A stretch of 64,000 nt of DNA, taken from NCBI GenBank assembly GCA_945876095.1, contig CAMCMP010000001.1, positions 143,052-207,051 of the forward strand, written 5' to 3'. Origin of the DNA: Chitinophaga pinensis. Its GTDB lineage: Bacteria > Bacteroidota > Bacteroidia > Chitinophagales > Chitinophagaceae. A program made the translations under genes and the position numbers. The notes beneath the pieces were generated by a model. It saw nothing but the letters and a program-made list of their open reading frames with translations. It did not search any database and had not been told where the DNA came from. Positions 1 to 8,928 of this stretch are shown here, piece after piece. The stretch's first letter is position 1. Every line of letters begins with the position of its first letter.

Positions 1-644
1 GTATCCGAAGTACTTTGCTGTTTTAAAGCCTGGCCAGCATCGAGTATATTTTCTGGTAGGCCCCTTACTTGCAAATTTCCATTTACTCTAAAAGTGTCTA
101 CCAAATAGGTGTATAAGGCAGGGGCAGCTCCATAAGCATAGTTTGGACTATTTAGGACATTATCAATGCTTAAACCACTTTTTGCGACTTGCTCGGCCCA
201 TTTTTCGCTGTAGGAACTGTAATTGTTTAGTCCATTGTATTGAATGGAATTATTATAATTGGCAGTTTGGGTAAATGCTAAGCTGATGGCCTGGCTGGTA
301 GCAGGTTGATAACGACTAGGAGTACCATAAACGAATCCAATTGGTCCCATACCAAAACTGGAACTATTATTATTGTTTCCGTTGGTTCTAAAATTTACTT
401 TATTAGTATTCATTAGAAATCCAGGGGTAAAAACAAACTCTCCAGTTTTGTAATTGCCTAGGCCTGCGGGATTGACAAAATTAGCTGTGATATCTCCTCC
501 CAATGAACCCATTGCCCCACCTATCGCCATATTTCGGGCAGTTCCATTTTGAGGGAAGAATGAATAGCGCAAGGCATCTTCAGGTATCTGGGAAAATAAA
601 AAGGTGCTTATAAATAATGCCGGGAGCAGCAAAAATTTTTTCAT
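1..644 (-). CDS. FadL/OmpP1-like outer membrane protein (5' part, runs off the window)
   Basis: Reading leftwards from an ATG at 642-644, the frame stays open to the window edge, so only about 214 N-terminal residues are visible. It begins with a signal peptide (MKKFLLLPALFISTFLFSQ) and continues PEDALRYSFFPQNGTARNMAIGGAMGSLG, then FVNPAGLG. An N-terminal block of 'NGTARNMAIGGA' followed by 'NPAGL' is typical of Bacteroidota OmpP1/FadL/TodX-type beta-barrels, which carry hydrophobic compounds across the outer membrane or serve as T9SS-associated porins. It lies 76 bp downstream of the lipoprotein gene on the same strand and is probably cotranscribed with it. The family call rests on the N-terminus only; the barrel is mostly outside the window. 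Confidence 0.75.
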   Translation of the reverse strand, partial: MKKFLLLPALFISTFLFSQIPEDALRYSFFPQNGTARNMAIGGAMGSLGGDITANFVNPAGLGNYKTGEFVFTPGFLMNTNKVNFRTNGNNNNSSSFGMGPIGFVYGTPSRYQPATSQAISLAFTQTANYNNSIQYNGLNNYSSYSEKWAEQVAKSGLSIDNVLNSPNYAYGAAPALYTYLVDTFRVNGNLQVRGLPENILDAGQALKQQSTSD

Positions 645-720
645 TAATTGGTGTATTTAGCTTTGTAAGAACAGGATTTGAAATCCATCAATGTGATTAA
701 ATGGTTAATCATACCCACAA

Positions 721-1401
721 TTAATTCCCTCCACTTCTTGCAGGTCTTGAAATAGCACCACCTGATGAAGAACTACTTCCGGAAGAACTACTGCTATTGC
801 TGGAAGTGTTTGTTGGTGGTGTATAGGTTCTAGTATTATTATTGGAATTGTTGTTGGAATTACTATTGTTGATATAATTGCTACTATTGGAATTGTCAGG
901 AGCAATAATCTGTCTGAGTATATTTCCAACCGCAGTTCCACTATTATTATTATTATATTTTAGCGGTTTTGTACTTTGCCCCATTTTGTTATTAGTCGAA
1001 CTATAGTTCGTTACAGGGCTATAACCACCTAGATTTTCCATCCTTGGACTCGTATTTTTTGGAAGTACTGGAGAATAATAAATTGGGCTGTAAAGGGGTG
1101 AATAATAAGAATTATAATAAGGAGAATAGTAATTATCGTATTTACTACGGTAATTAAAAGTGTTATACCTGTAATCTTGATCGAAATTTCTCCAACGGGG
1201 ATCATTGATACCCATTCTGATGACTCTATATTCTGGTTGGTAGATGACTTCCTCCTCCCTAGTGGTTTCTACATAGGTTTCTACATAAGGCCTGGTGGGC
1301 GAATAGTAGACATCATCAGGGGTTTGCCCAGTTTTATAGAGGGTAGTGCAACTATTTAAAGCAATTATTAAAAGGATGAGTTGGGAGATTTTTGTAGCCA
1401 T
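721..1401 (-). CDS. Asn/Ser/Tyr-rich lipoprotein of unknown function
   Basis: A 226-residue protein with a lipoprotein signal: a hydrophobic stretch followed by ALNSC, with the lipid-accepting Cys at residue 18. The mature part is rich in Tyr, Pro and Asn (repeated YYSP and YNSYYSP motifs around residues 85-115). It ends in a low-complexity Asn/Ser/Gly tail with runs of Ser and Asn. No catalytic motif is visible. Such proteins are often surface or periplasmic lipoproteins in Bacteroidota. The gene is on the same strand as, and just upstream of, the FadL-like gene, which suggests a shared envelope role. The second ORF read across the tail in another frame is an artefact of the low-complexity repeats. 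Confidence 0.8.
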   Translation of the reverse strand: MATKISQLILLIIALNSCTTLYKTGQTPDDVYYSPTRPYVETYVETTREEEVIYQPEYRVIRMGINDPRWRNFDQDYRYNTFNYRSKYDNYYSPYYNSYYSPLYSPIYYSPVLPKNTSPRMENLGGYSPVTNYSSTNNKMGQSTKPLKYNNNNSGTAVGNILRQIIAPDNSNSSNYINNSNSNNNSNNNTRTYTPPTNTSSNSSSSSGSSSSSGGAISRPARSGGN

Positions 1402-1673
1402 GATAATTTGTTTAAAATTATTATAGAATGAAGTTACTACTTTTGTGCCGTTTTAGTTTATAAAGTATCCTACCAAATTCTATGCCATTGATTAGTAGTA
1501 GGGAGGCAGTTTAATTGATTTTAATCTAAAAAAACATTGAAATTACTGATGGTTATTATTTCTTTCGATGAAAGTAAATGGCCTAGATTTTAGTAAATTG
1601 AGTGTTAAGTGTTGATTATATTAAAATTTTAAAATATTTATTCATTTAAAAAATTACCCGAAGGGGTCTGAAT

Positions 1674-3152
1674 ATGAGCAAAGAGATTACAAGCATGCAG
1701 GAAGATTATTCCCAATGGTACAATGACCTAGTAATTAAAGCGGGTTTGGCGGATTATAGTGCAGTTAGAGGTTGTATGGTAATTAAGCCATATGGTTATG
1801 CTATTTGGGAGAACATGCAAAAGCAATTGGACAGTATGTTTAAGGAAACTGGTCATCAAAATGCCTACTTTCCTTTGTTTGTACCTAAGAGTTTATTTGA
1901 AGCAGAGGAAACCAATGCGGAAGGTTTTGCTAAGGAGTGCGCCATTGTAACCCATTATCGTTTAAAAGGTGATCCAGAAAATAAAGGTAAATTGATAGTG
2001 GACCCAGAGGCAAAATTAGAAGAAGAATTGATCGTTCGCCCAACCAGTGAGGCGATTATTTGGAATACCTACAAAGGTTGGATACAATCATATCGTGACT
2101 TACCCTTGTTAATTAATCAATGGGCCAATGTGGTTAGGTGGGAAATGAGGACGAGGTTGTTTTTGCGTACTACAGAATTTTTATGGCAGGAGGGCCATAC
2201 TGCCCACGCTACAGAAAAAGAGGCAGTTGCTGAAACCGTTCAGATGTTAAATGTCTATGCTGATTTTGCAGAAAATCACATGGCATTACCGGTAATTAAA
2301 GGAGTAAAATCTGCTAATGAACGTTTTGCTGGTGCAGTAGATACTTATTGCATAGAAGCCTTAATGCAGGATGGAAAAGCCTTACAGGCAGGGACGTCTC
2401 ATTTTCTTGGACAAAATTTTGCTAAAGCATTTGATGTAAAGTTTACTGACAAAGAAAATAAATTAGATTTTGTGTGGGCAACTAGTTGGGGAGTGAGTAC
2501 TCGATTAATAGGCGCATTGGTAATGGCTCATAGTGATAACGAAGGGCTTGTTTTACCTCCTAAACTTGCACCAATACAGGTAGTGATTGTTCCGATTTTT
2601 AAAGGTGAGGAGCAAAAACAATTGATTGATGAAAAAGTGAACGTATTGATGCAACAATTAAAAGCTGCTGGAATATCTGTAAAGTATGATGACAATGATA
2701 ATAATCGTCCAGGTTGGAAATTTGCTGAATATGAAATGAAGGGAATACCTGTTCGTATAGCCATTGGAGCGAGAGACCTTGCCAATAATGTAGTAGAAGT
2801 TGCTCGTAGAGACACAAAAGAAAAAATGAGTTTTAGTATGGATGGATTGAGTGATCGAATCATTGCATTGTTGGATGAAATTCAGCTGGCTATATTTAAC
2901 AAGGCTAAAACTTTTAGAGATGACCGAATTACGCCAGCCGAAACTTGGGAGGAATTCTTGAAATTATTAGATGAAAAACCAGGTTTTATTTCAGCACATT
3001 GGGATGGTACGAGTGAAACTGAAGATAAGATTAAGGAGCTTGCCAAGGCTACGATACGTTGTATTCCATTGAACAATCAATTGGAAAATGGAAAATGTAT
3101 TTTGACAGGAAAAGATAGTAGTCAGCGCGTTTTGTTTGCAAGGGCTTACTAA
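1674..3152 (+). CDS. proS: Prolyl-tRNA synthetase, short (archaeal/Thermus) type
   Basis: This 492-residue class II aminoacyl-tRNA synthetase charges tRNA-Pro in the cytoplasm. Motif 2 is clear around residues 160-180 ([20 protein letters not shown], followed by HTAH). An upstream [10 protein letters not shown] block and the downstream [14 protein letters not shown] block complete the proline-specific active site. It lacks the large editing insertion of E. coli ProRS and ends in a C-terminal domain finishing with an aromatic Tyr (RVLFARAY). These traits define the archaeal/eukaryote-like form normally found in Bacteroidota. The ATG at 1674 gives the expected N-terminus ([19 protein letters not shown]). 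truB follows after 30 bp on the same strand, so the two are probably cotranscribed. Confidence 0.97.
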   Translation: MSKEITSMQEDYSQWYNDLVIKAGLADYSAVRGCMVIKPYGYAIWENMQKQLDSMFKETGHQNAYFPLFVPKSLFEAEETNAEGFAKECAIVTHYRLKGDPENKGKLIVDPEAKLEEELIVRPTSEAIIWNTYKGWIQSYRDLPLLINQWANVVRWEMRTRLFLRTTEFLWQEGHTAHATEKEAVAETVQMLNVYADFAENHMALPVIKGVKSANERFAGAVDTYCIEALMQDGKALQAGTSHFLGQNFAKAFDVKFTDKENKLDFVWATSWGVSTRLIGALVMAHSDNEGLVLPPKLAPIQVVIVPIFKGEEQKQLIDEKVNVLMQQLKAAGISVKYDDNDNNRPGWKFAEYEMKGIPVRIAIGARDLANNVVEVARRDTKEKMSFSMDGLSDRIIALLDEIQLAIFNKAKTFRDDRITPAETWEEFLKLLDEKPGFISAHWDGTSETEDKIKELAKATIRCIPLNNQLENGKCILTGKDSSQRVLFARAY

Positions 3153-3182
3153 TCATTGATTTCATTTTTCTAAATATAATCT

Positions 3183-3956
3183 GTGGCTCGAAAACAAACC
3201 TACCGGTCTAAATATATCAACCAGCAGGTTGAGGCAGGAAATGCGCCAGAAAATTTTGTTCGAAAAGAAAGGATTCCATTGGATCCTGTAATTCAATTGT
3301 CTTATTTGGAAGGAAAGGTTTTATTGATTGATAAGCCATTACATTGGACCTCTTTTGATATCGTTCGAAAAATGCGCAATTTAATACAGATAAAAAAAAT
3401 TGGACATGCAGGAACGCTAGATCCTTTAGCAACTGGTTTGTTGATTGTATGTACTGGTAAATTCACCAAGAAAATCAATGAATACATGGCGCAGGAAAAG
3501 GAATACACTGGCCATATTACTCTGGGAGCGGTTACCCCTACTTATGATTTAGAAAGTGAGCCTGATCAAATAAAAGATTATGCTTATCTGACTCCAGAAT
3601 TAATTCATGCAGCTACTGTTCCATTTACAGGTATTATCGATCAATTTCCTCCAATCTATTCAGCTATTAAAAAAGAAGGCGTTGCATTATATGAACTAGC
3701 AAGAAGAGGGGTAGAGGTTGAGTTAGCGGCAAGAAAAATAAATATCTATCATTTTGAAATTACCAATATTTCATTGCCAGTCATTGCGTTTAAAGTAGTT
3801 TGTTCCACTGGAACGTATATACGTAGTTTGGCCAATGATTTTGGCGCAGCATTGGGTTGTGGTGGATATTTAAGTAGCCTCAGAAGAACGCGAATAGGAG
3901 CGTTTGATGTTTCAGAAGCCTTTTCGATGGAACAGTTTGAAAGTAATCTTAAATAA
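3183..3956 (+). CDS. truB: tRNA pseudouridine-55 synthase
   Basis: 257 residues. TruB converts U55 of the tRNA T-loop to pseudouridine. The catalytic motif GHAGTLDPLATGLL puts the nucleophilic Asp at residue 80. The KPLHWTSFDIV block before it and the CSTGTYIRSLANDFG block later are also family hallmarks. The start used is GTG at 3183, which gives about 40 basic residues ahead of the usual family start near YLEGKVLLIDKP; no ATG lies between, so the extension may be real. It follows proS by 30 bp. A dispersed repeat with a strong terminal hairpin begins only 6 bp after the stop codon. Confidence 0.95.
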   Translation: MARKQTYRSKYINQQVEAGNAPENFVRKERIPLDPVIQLSYLEGKVLLIDKPLHWTSFDIVRKMRNLIQIKKIGHAGTLDPLATGLLIVCTGKFTKKINEYMAQEKEYTGHITLGAVTPTYDLESEPDQIKDYAYLTPELIHAATVPFTGIIDQFPPIYSAIKKEGVALYELARRGVEVELAARKINIYHFEITNISLPVIAFKVVCSTGTYIRSLANDFGAALGCGGYLSSLRRTRIGAFDVSEAFSMEQFESNLK

Positions 3957-3962
3957 AATTGC

Positions 3963-4280
3963 TTTTACTTTTTTGCCTTGATGCAAAAAAGTAACAAAAA
4001 AAATCAAGCCTGCGAATAAAAAGGCTGAAATTTTATTCGAGGGCATCACTGAATAAGCATCGACTTTCTATTAAGACCAAAGTAAAACACAGCGTTACTT
4101 TAAAGGACGTGATTTTTGGAAGGCTGACAATTCAAATTTCTAGCAATTTTTATTCGAGGGCATCACTGAATGAGCATCGACTTTCTGTTAAGGCCAAAGT
4201 AAAGCACAGCGTTACTTTAAAGGACGTGATTTTTGGAAGGCTGACAATTCAAATTTCTAGCAATTTTTATTCGAGGGCAT
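3963..4280. repeat. Dispersed structured intergenic repeat, copy A
   Basis: This fills the convergent gap between truB and the TamA-like gene. Its left end (3963-4035) matches 54497-54569 with one mismatch. It contains a perfect 11-bp hairpin, 3965-3975 pairing with 3984-3994 around CCTTGATG. The right part (around 4132-4240) resembles 54669-54755, with shared blocks such as ATTTCTAGCA, TTTTTATTCGAGGGC and CGTTACTTTAAAGG. Copy A has an internal 117-bp tandem duplication. I believe this left-end motif recurs in many Bacteroidota genomes, but that is from memory and not checked here. There is no supported coding capacity. Confidence 0.8.
4033..4266. repeat. 117-bp tandem duplication (two copies plus partial third)
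   Basis: Units 4033-4149 and 4150-4266 are identical except for four positions, all A in the first copy and G in the second. A partial third start (TTATTCGAGGGCAT) follows at 4267-4280. Because 117 is a multiple of three, an open frame at 4109-4378 runs through it. That frame repeats its own amino-acid sequence and is not credible as a gene. Confidence 0.9.
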
Positions 4281-4384
4281 TTGAACAACCATTACGTCAA
4301 ATTCCATGGCCCAACTTTTTGAGGGGTAATTCAATAGTTGTACAGAATTATAAATTTGAAATGAATTATTCAAATTGAAAAAAA

Positions 4385-6805
4385 TCAAAAGGGGTAACTC
4401 AATCCGATAGTGAAGTTAAAATTTTCGTATCTCCACAATTGATTACTGTATGCATAAACACCTGGGGAAGTTTCTATGCGTTCTCCTTTTTTAAATAAAT
4501 TCCCTAAAGTGATATTGGGGATTTGCCATCCATCATTTTTGAGTATATCGGGTCTTTTGAAACGGAAGCCTAGATCAAATCGAATCAAGAAATAATTAAA
4601 ATCAAATCGAAAGCCTGTCCCCGCAGTTACTCCTAATTGTTGGTAAAGTCTGCCAAAATTAAATTGCAAACTATCTGGTCCACCACCTACCCGCGTGTTT
4701 TTAAAGTTCCATACATTACCTGCATCTACAAAAAAGGCACCTTTTAATATTAATGAATTAGGAATAATGGGTACAATATCGTACCGGTATTCGCTATTTA
4801 TTTCTAAACGAACATCTCCAGTACGATCATTTAATGAAAGCGAATTATAAGCTGCCAAAGGTTTTGCACCCGGACCAATTCCTCTTACAGGCCAGCCCCT
4901 CATACTATTTGCTCCTCCTGAAAAATATTGTTTAAAAAATGGAAGAGAAGTCTCTGATTGTCCAATTGGAATTCCTACACCAGCAAAAGCCCTGAATATC
5001 GAAGAATTTTTTTGATTATCTACTTTAAATGTATACTCCACATCCGTTTTAATAAATTGACGAAGTTCTTTTTTGAATAAACCTAATCGTCCAAATACTA
5101 ACCCGGATTCTTCAATATTCCATCTGAAAATTCTTTGATGATTTAATTTTTTTGGATTTACATAAGTGGAGGAATAACTATAATTAAATATTCCCATTAC
5201 CAAGGCTGTGTTGAAAGAATATCGCAGATAAGGATTTTGGGCTACTGTTTTTTTAAAACTATCAGATTGATTATATAAGTAAGAGTATTCAATATTGATA
5301 AATTTAAATAAATTTTTTCTATTGGGATGTAAAATAGTTACGAATTCATTTCCAAAAGCTGAGCTAGAGGATAGTTGATTAAATAGATCAATTCGATTTG
5401 AATAGGAAGGAACAAAATTTATAAATGTTTGTTGAGAAATGAATTTTTTATTCGGAAAAAAAAGGTTGATAGGTCCGAGAAGTCTTGGTAAAGAAATAGT
5501 ATTGGTATAACTCAATTCATTCGAATTTAGTTTTCTATTAGAACCTTGCTGTCCATTTAGGTTGAGTTCAATTCCTGCTCGGATGGCATGCGTCATCTTT
5601 GTTCCGCTTTTTCCAACATTTCTATTTTGTAAGGATACGTTGGTAGACAATCCAAGCAGATTGCCTGCATTAGCAATACTAGCACTATTGGTATTACTAT
5701 TGGCAGAATAACTCGCTTCTACATTTGCTTCAAATCCAAATTTCTTTGCAGGTAATAATTGTACAATCATATTTATTTTTCCTGAAGTATCCTTTCTCGG
5801 TTCTATTTGAATATTGGTATTTTGCCAAACACCTGATTTGGAAAAATTATTGAGTGTTTTATTATAATTTTCTTGGCTATAAACCTCACCAGAATTGAGG
5901 TTCATATTTCTTAGCATTAGACTATTATTAACTAATTTTTTGTGATAACGAATTAAAAATCCCCCTTTCATTTCTTCTTTGTATTCTATTGGATTGGTTA
6001 CATCGGCAGCCGTATAGTCTGGATAAATTGTGATAGAGTCAATATAATATTTTTTTAATCTAGCAGAATCAGCAGTAGGATTTAAAATGAGGGCTAGTTT
6101 AACGGTGGGGTTATCCTTTTTTTGGCTTGCTTCTGCAAGTAATTGTAAGTTTTCAAATGGGTCATTTGAAATATTTGTTAATGCAGCAATGGTAGTATCA
6201 CCTCTTAATTTTAAATCATTTGATGTAAACTGATAATATCCATTGTTTCGATATATTTCAACGAGTCTATTGATTTCAGAAAGTATCTCCATTCTTGAGA
6301 TAGGATTGCCCTTTACAATTAAGGATTCATTACTATTTTCTAATGTTAATTGCTGTAGATCTGAATTTTTAAGTTGATATTGCAAGGTGTCAATAAGAGT
6401 GGCGTTTCCTGCATCTACTGTGTATTTTACAGAAATGCGTTGCTGTTTATCCTTTACGATAGTATCTACTTTATATCGAACGCTAGCTCCATAATAGCCT
6501 ATGTGAATCATAGCAGCTTTCATACTATTTGCCGAAAGGATGGTATACTCGCTATCATATACAGGTGGGCGATTTATAAAATGAAATGCGAAAAGAAAGT
6601 CCTTGATTGTTACTTTTGCACTGTCATCAAGTTGGCCATAAAGCTTCTGTTTTAATGAAATTCTTTGATCTTTGTTAAAATTGCCTCCGTTTATTTCAAT
6701 AGAATTTTTGTAGAGAAAAGCTTTATTCTTTTGATATTTGCGGGGAAATGTACAGGCAGAAAACAGTAAGGACAGGAAAAATAAATTCTTCAGACCTTTC
6801 AACAC
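4385..6805 (-). CDS. BamA/TamA-family outer membrane protein (lipoprotein-type N-terminus)
   Basis: A protein of about 806 residues. The N-terminus from the GTG at 6805 reads VLKGLKNLFFLSLLFSAC, a lipoprotein signal with Cys at residue 18. POTRA-like segments follow (YRNNGYYQFTSND near residue 185; a second region with GEVYSQENYNKTLNNF). The C-terminal half is an Omp85/surface-antigen barrel with FSGGANSMRGWPVRGIGPG, YRYDIVPIIPNSLILKGAFFVDAGNVW, and a terminal aromatic Phe. Such proteins insert or export outer membrane proteins or lipids. An ATG at 6886 would extend it 27 residues, but that overlaps the divergent methylase start by 33 bp, so I prefer the GTG (or the TTG at 6802). It is convergent with truB across the repeat element. 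Confidence 0.88.
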   Translation of the reverse strand: MLKGLKNLFFLSLLFSACTFPRKYQKNKAFLYKNSIEINGGNFNKDQRISLKQKLYGQLDDSAKVTIKDFLFAFHFINRPPVYDSEYTILSANSMKAAMIHIGYYGASVRYKVDTIVKDKQQRISVKYTVDAGNATLIDTLQYQLKNSDLQQLTLENSNESLIVKGNPISRMEILSEINRLVEIYRNNGYYQFTSNDLKLRGDTTIAALTNISNDPFENLQLLAEASQKKDNPTVKLALILNPTADSARLKKYYIDSITIYPDYTAADVTNPIEYKEEMKGGFLIRYHKKLVNNSLMLRNMNLNSGEVYSQENYNKTLNNFSKSGVWQNTNIQIEPRKDTSGKINMIVQLLPAKKFGFEANVEASYSANSNTNSASIANAGNLLGLSTNVSLQNRNVGKSGTKMTHAIRAGIELNLNGQQGSNRKLNSNELSYTNTISLPRLLGPINLFFPNKKFISQQTFINFVPSYSNRIDLFNQLSSSSAFGNEFVTILHPNRKNLFKFINIEYSYLYNQSDSFKKTVAQNPYLRYSFNTALVMGIFNYSYSSTYVNPKKLNHQRIFRWNIEESGLVFGRLGLFKKELRQFIKTDVEYTFKVDNQKNSSIFRAFAGVGIPIGQSETSLPFFKQYFSGGANSMRGWPVRGIGPGAKPLAAYNSLSLNDRTGDVRLEINSEYRYDIVPIIPNSLILKGAFFVDAGNVWNFKNTRVGGGPDSLQFNFGRLYQQLGVTAGTGFRFDFNYFLIRFDLGFRFKRPDILKNDGWQIPNITLGNLFKKGERIETSPGVYAYSNQLWRYENFNFTIGLSYPF

Positions 6806-6853
6806 TATTATTTTAGGAGACACTATAAACAATATAAAAAATTTTAAAACTGA

Positions 6854-7594
6854 ATGATTAGCAAAACGTATACCAAATATATTCAAAGTTTACACGAAAA
6901 GAAATTCAGGGATGTAGAAAATGCTTTTATTGCCGAAGGTAGTAAAGTAGTGATGGACTTGCTAACTTCATCTAAAATTGTTTGTGAAAAGTTATTAGCG
7001 ACGCAGGTATGGATGAATGAAAATGAACAACAAATTAGGAAATATTCCCATGTTAAGCTAGAAGTCGTTGAAGACTTTGAATTAGATAAAATTTCTGCAC
7101 TCAGTTCGCCTAATAAGGTACTAGGGGTTTTTAAAAAAATTATTGAGGGGCCAATCCAGCCTAAAGGAAATATTACTCTTGTGCTTGATACTATTCAGGA
7201 TCCTGGAAATCTTGGAACTATCATACGTATTGCTGACTGGTTTGGTATTTCTGCAATTATTTGTTCTGAAAACTGTGCTGATCGATATAATCCTAAGGTT
7301 GTTCAAAGTACCATGGGAAGTCTGGCAAGGGTAGAATTAATCTATACCAATTTGGCAGATTGGCTGCTAAAAAATAATGATATTAAAATTTTTGCAACTG
7401 CCTTAAATGGGGTGGGTTTAGAAAATATAAAAGGCTTAAAAGAAGCAATCATTTTGATTGGTAATGAGTCAAAGGGGATCAGTGCTGAAATTTTAGAACT
7501 AGCCAATGAAAAAATAACCATTCCAAAATTAGGGGATGCTGAATCACTCAATGCTGCCGTTGCTACGGGTATTATTTTGTCGCATATGATTTAG
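6854..7594 (+). CDS. TrmH/SpoU-family RNA 2'-O-methyltransferase
   Basis: 246 residues. The N-terminal substrate-binding domain includes FIAEGSKVVMDLL. The C-terminal SPOUT domain has all three SpoU motifs: DTIQDPGNLGTIIRIADWFG (motif 1, about residues 112-131), LIGNESKGIS (motif 2) and IPKLGDAESLNAAVATGI (motif 3). It transfers a methyl group from S-adenosylmethionine to a ribose 2'-OH in rRNA or tRNA; which RNA cannot be told from sequence. It is divergent from the TamA-like gene, sharing a very short intergenic region. Confidence 0.93.
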   Translation: MISKTYTKYIQSLHEKKFRDVENAFIAEGSKVVMDLLTSSKIVCEKLLATQVWMNENEQQIRKYSHVKLEVVEDFELDKISALSSPNKVLGVFKKIIEGPIQPKGNITLVLDTIQDPGNLGTIIRIADWFGISAIICSENCADRYNPKVVQSTMGSLARVELIYTNLADWLLKNNDIKIFATALNGVGLENIKGLKEAIILIGNESKGISAEILELANEKITIPKLGDAESLNAAVATGIILSHMI

Positions 7595-7652
7595 AATTGT
7601 TTCAGCCGACTTATTGCTAATTTTCCATTGCGTTGCAAAATCCGATTTTTCA

Positions 7653-8882
7653 TTATCTAAATTGTATCGCCTTTATTGGTTGAATTTTTTTGACTAACAT
7701 GGTTGGGATAATTAATGTAGCAAAGCAGGTAACCAAAGTTATTAGGTCTACCAATATTACTTGCCACCAAATTACTTGTGCATGTGCTGATCGCATGTAA
7801 TAAGCCTCTTCATCTAATTTTATGAATCCTGTTTTTTCTTGCAACCAGCAGATGGCGAGTCCAAAAATTGTCCCCAAAAAAATACCTGCAAAGGTTATTA
7901 AAGTAGTATTGTAAAGAAATATTTTTTGAATATCCCAATCACTTGCTCCGATGGCTTTTAATATTCCTGTCATTTTGGTCCTTTCCAAAACTATAATGAG
8001 TAAACAGGTGATTAAATTTACAATCGCTACTATCATCATTATACCAATTAATATTAATTTAATGTCATTTTGAAGACCTAGCCAGTCGAAAATATTGGGA
8101 TAAATTGCTTGAATGGTTTTGCTATTCCATCCTTGGGGTGTTTCATTTTTTATAATTTTTGCAACTGAATCGGTTTGCGTATAGTCCTTTAAAAAAATTT
8201 CATATCCACCTATCTGGTCAGAGTTCCAGTCGTTCATTCTTCTAATTAGGTTGATATCGCAAATGCCAAACTGTTTGTCATACTCTTCGATGGAGGTTTT
8301 GAAAATTCCTGCTATTTTTAATTTTCTAGGTCGCCGGGTACCATCTTGTTGAATAAAAAAGGAGAGGAGGGTATCATTTAATTTAATATTCAACTGATTG
8401 GCGATATAAGATGAAATATTAATTTCTTTGCTATAACCGCTATCTGTAAAGGAAATCCATCTACCTTGTTGTAGAAAAGGAGCTAGCCTTGAATAGTCAA
8501 AAGTACTATCAACACCTTTTACCAAAATACTTTCAATATCTGTTCCATAGGTAAGCAGTACCGATTTAGTGGCATAGCGTTCAATAGATTTCACCTCTGG
8601 TAAAAGTCGAATAAATTTTTCTACGGTATCATTTTTTGCAATGGGGTATTCCTCGGCAATACTTACTCTATTTTCAATGTCCTGTTGTACGTGAATATGA
8701 CCCCAAAAACTAAAGACTTTATTGCTAATAACTTGCTGAAAGCCATTTACAAAGCTGATAGTTACAATCATTACCGCTACACTAACGGTTGTAGCGCCAA
8801 TCGCCAATCGAATGATGAATCGTGAAAAAGTATCTTGTCGGTTAAAGGCGATTCGTTTTGCTATAAATGCTGAAAAATTCAA
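7653..8882 (-). CDS. FtsX/LolC-type ABC transporter permease
   Basis: 409 residues. One N-terminal transmembrane segment (about residues 23-47, [21 protein letters not shown]) precedes a MacB-like periplasmic domain with the SILVKGVD and GRW blocks. Three C-terminal membrane spans then make up the FtsX domain, containing [24 protein letters not shown], which is the coupling-helix signature of lipoprotein-release and MacB-type permeases. It probably works in the inner membrane with an ATPase encoded elsewhere, as no ATPase is adjacent. It is divergent from the Plug gene with 46 bp between starts. Confidence 0.9.
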   Translation of the reverse strand: MNFSAFIAKRIAFNRQDTFSRFIIRLAIGATTVSVAVMIVTISFVNGFQQVISNKVFSFWGHIHVQQDIENRVSIAEEYPIAKNDTVEKFIRLLPEVKSIERYATKSVLLTYGTDIESILVKGVDSTFDYSRLAPFLQQGRWISFTDSGYSKEINISSYIANQLNIKLNDTLLSFFIQQDGTRRPRKLKIAGIFKTSIEEYDKQFGICDINLIRRMNDWNSDQIGGYEIFLKDYTQTDSVAKIIKNETPQGWNSKTIQAIYPNIFDWLGLQNDIKLILIGIMMIVAIVNLITCLLIIVLERTKMTGILKAIGASDWDIQKIFLYNTTLITFAGIFLGTIFGLAICWLQEKTGFIKLDEEAYYMRSAHAQVIWWQVILVDLITLVTCFATLIIPTMLVKKIQPIKAIQFR

Positions 8883-8928
8883 TCGGCATAATTTTAGTAT
8901 CTTTCAAAAGTAAATATTTTCATCGCTA

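Noticed and set aside
705..941. Minus-strand open frame rich in Ile/Leu/Val overlapping the lipoprotein tail
   Set aside because: It is the alternate frame of an Asn/Ser low-complexity region of the real gene at 721-1401.
2528..2863. Minus-strand frame inside proS
   Set aside because: Shadow of the well-supported synthetase frame; no motif or promoter evidence.
4033..4280. Possible CRISPR array
   Set aside because: Repeats are long (117 bp) and directly adjoining without spacers, and no cas genes are near.
4109..4378. Open frame of 89 codons inside repeat copy A
   Set aside because: It exists only because the tandem unit is 117 bp (a multiple of three); the product repeats itself and has no start context or homology signal.
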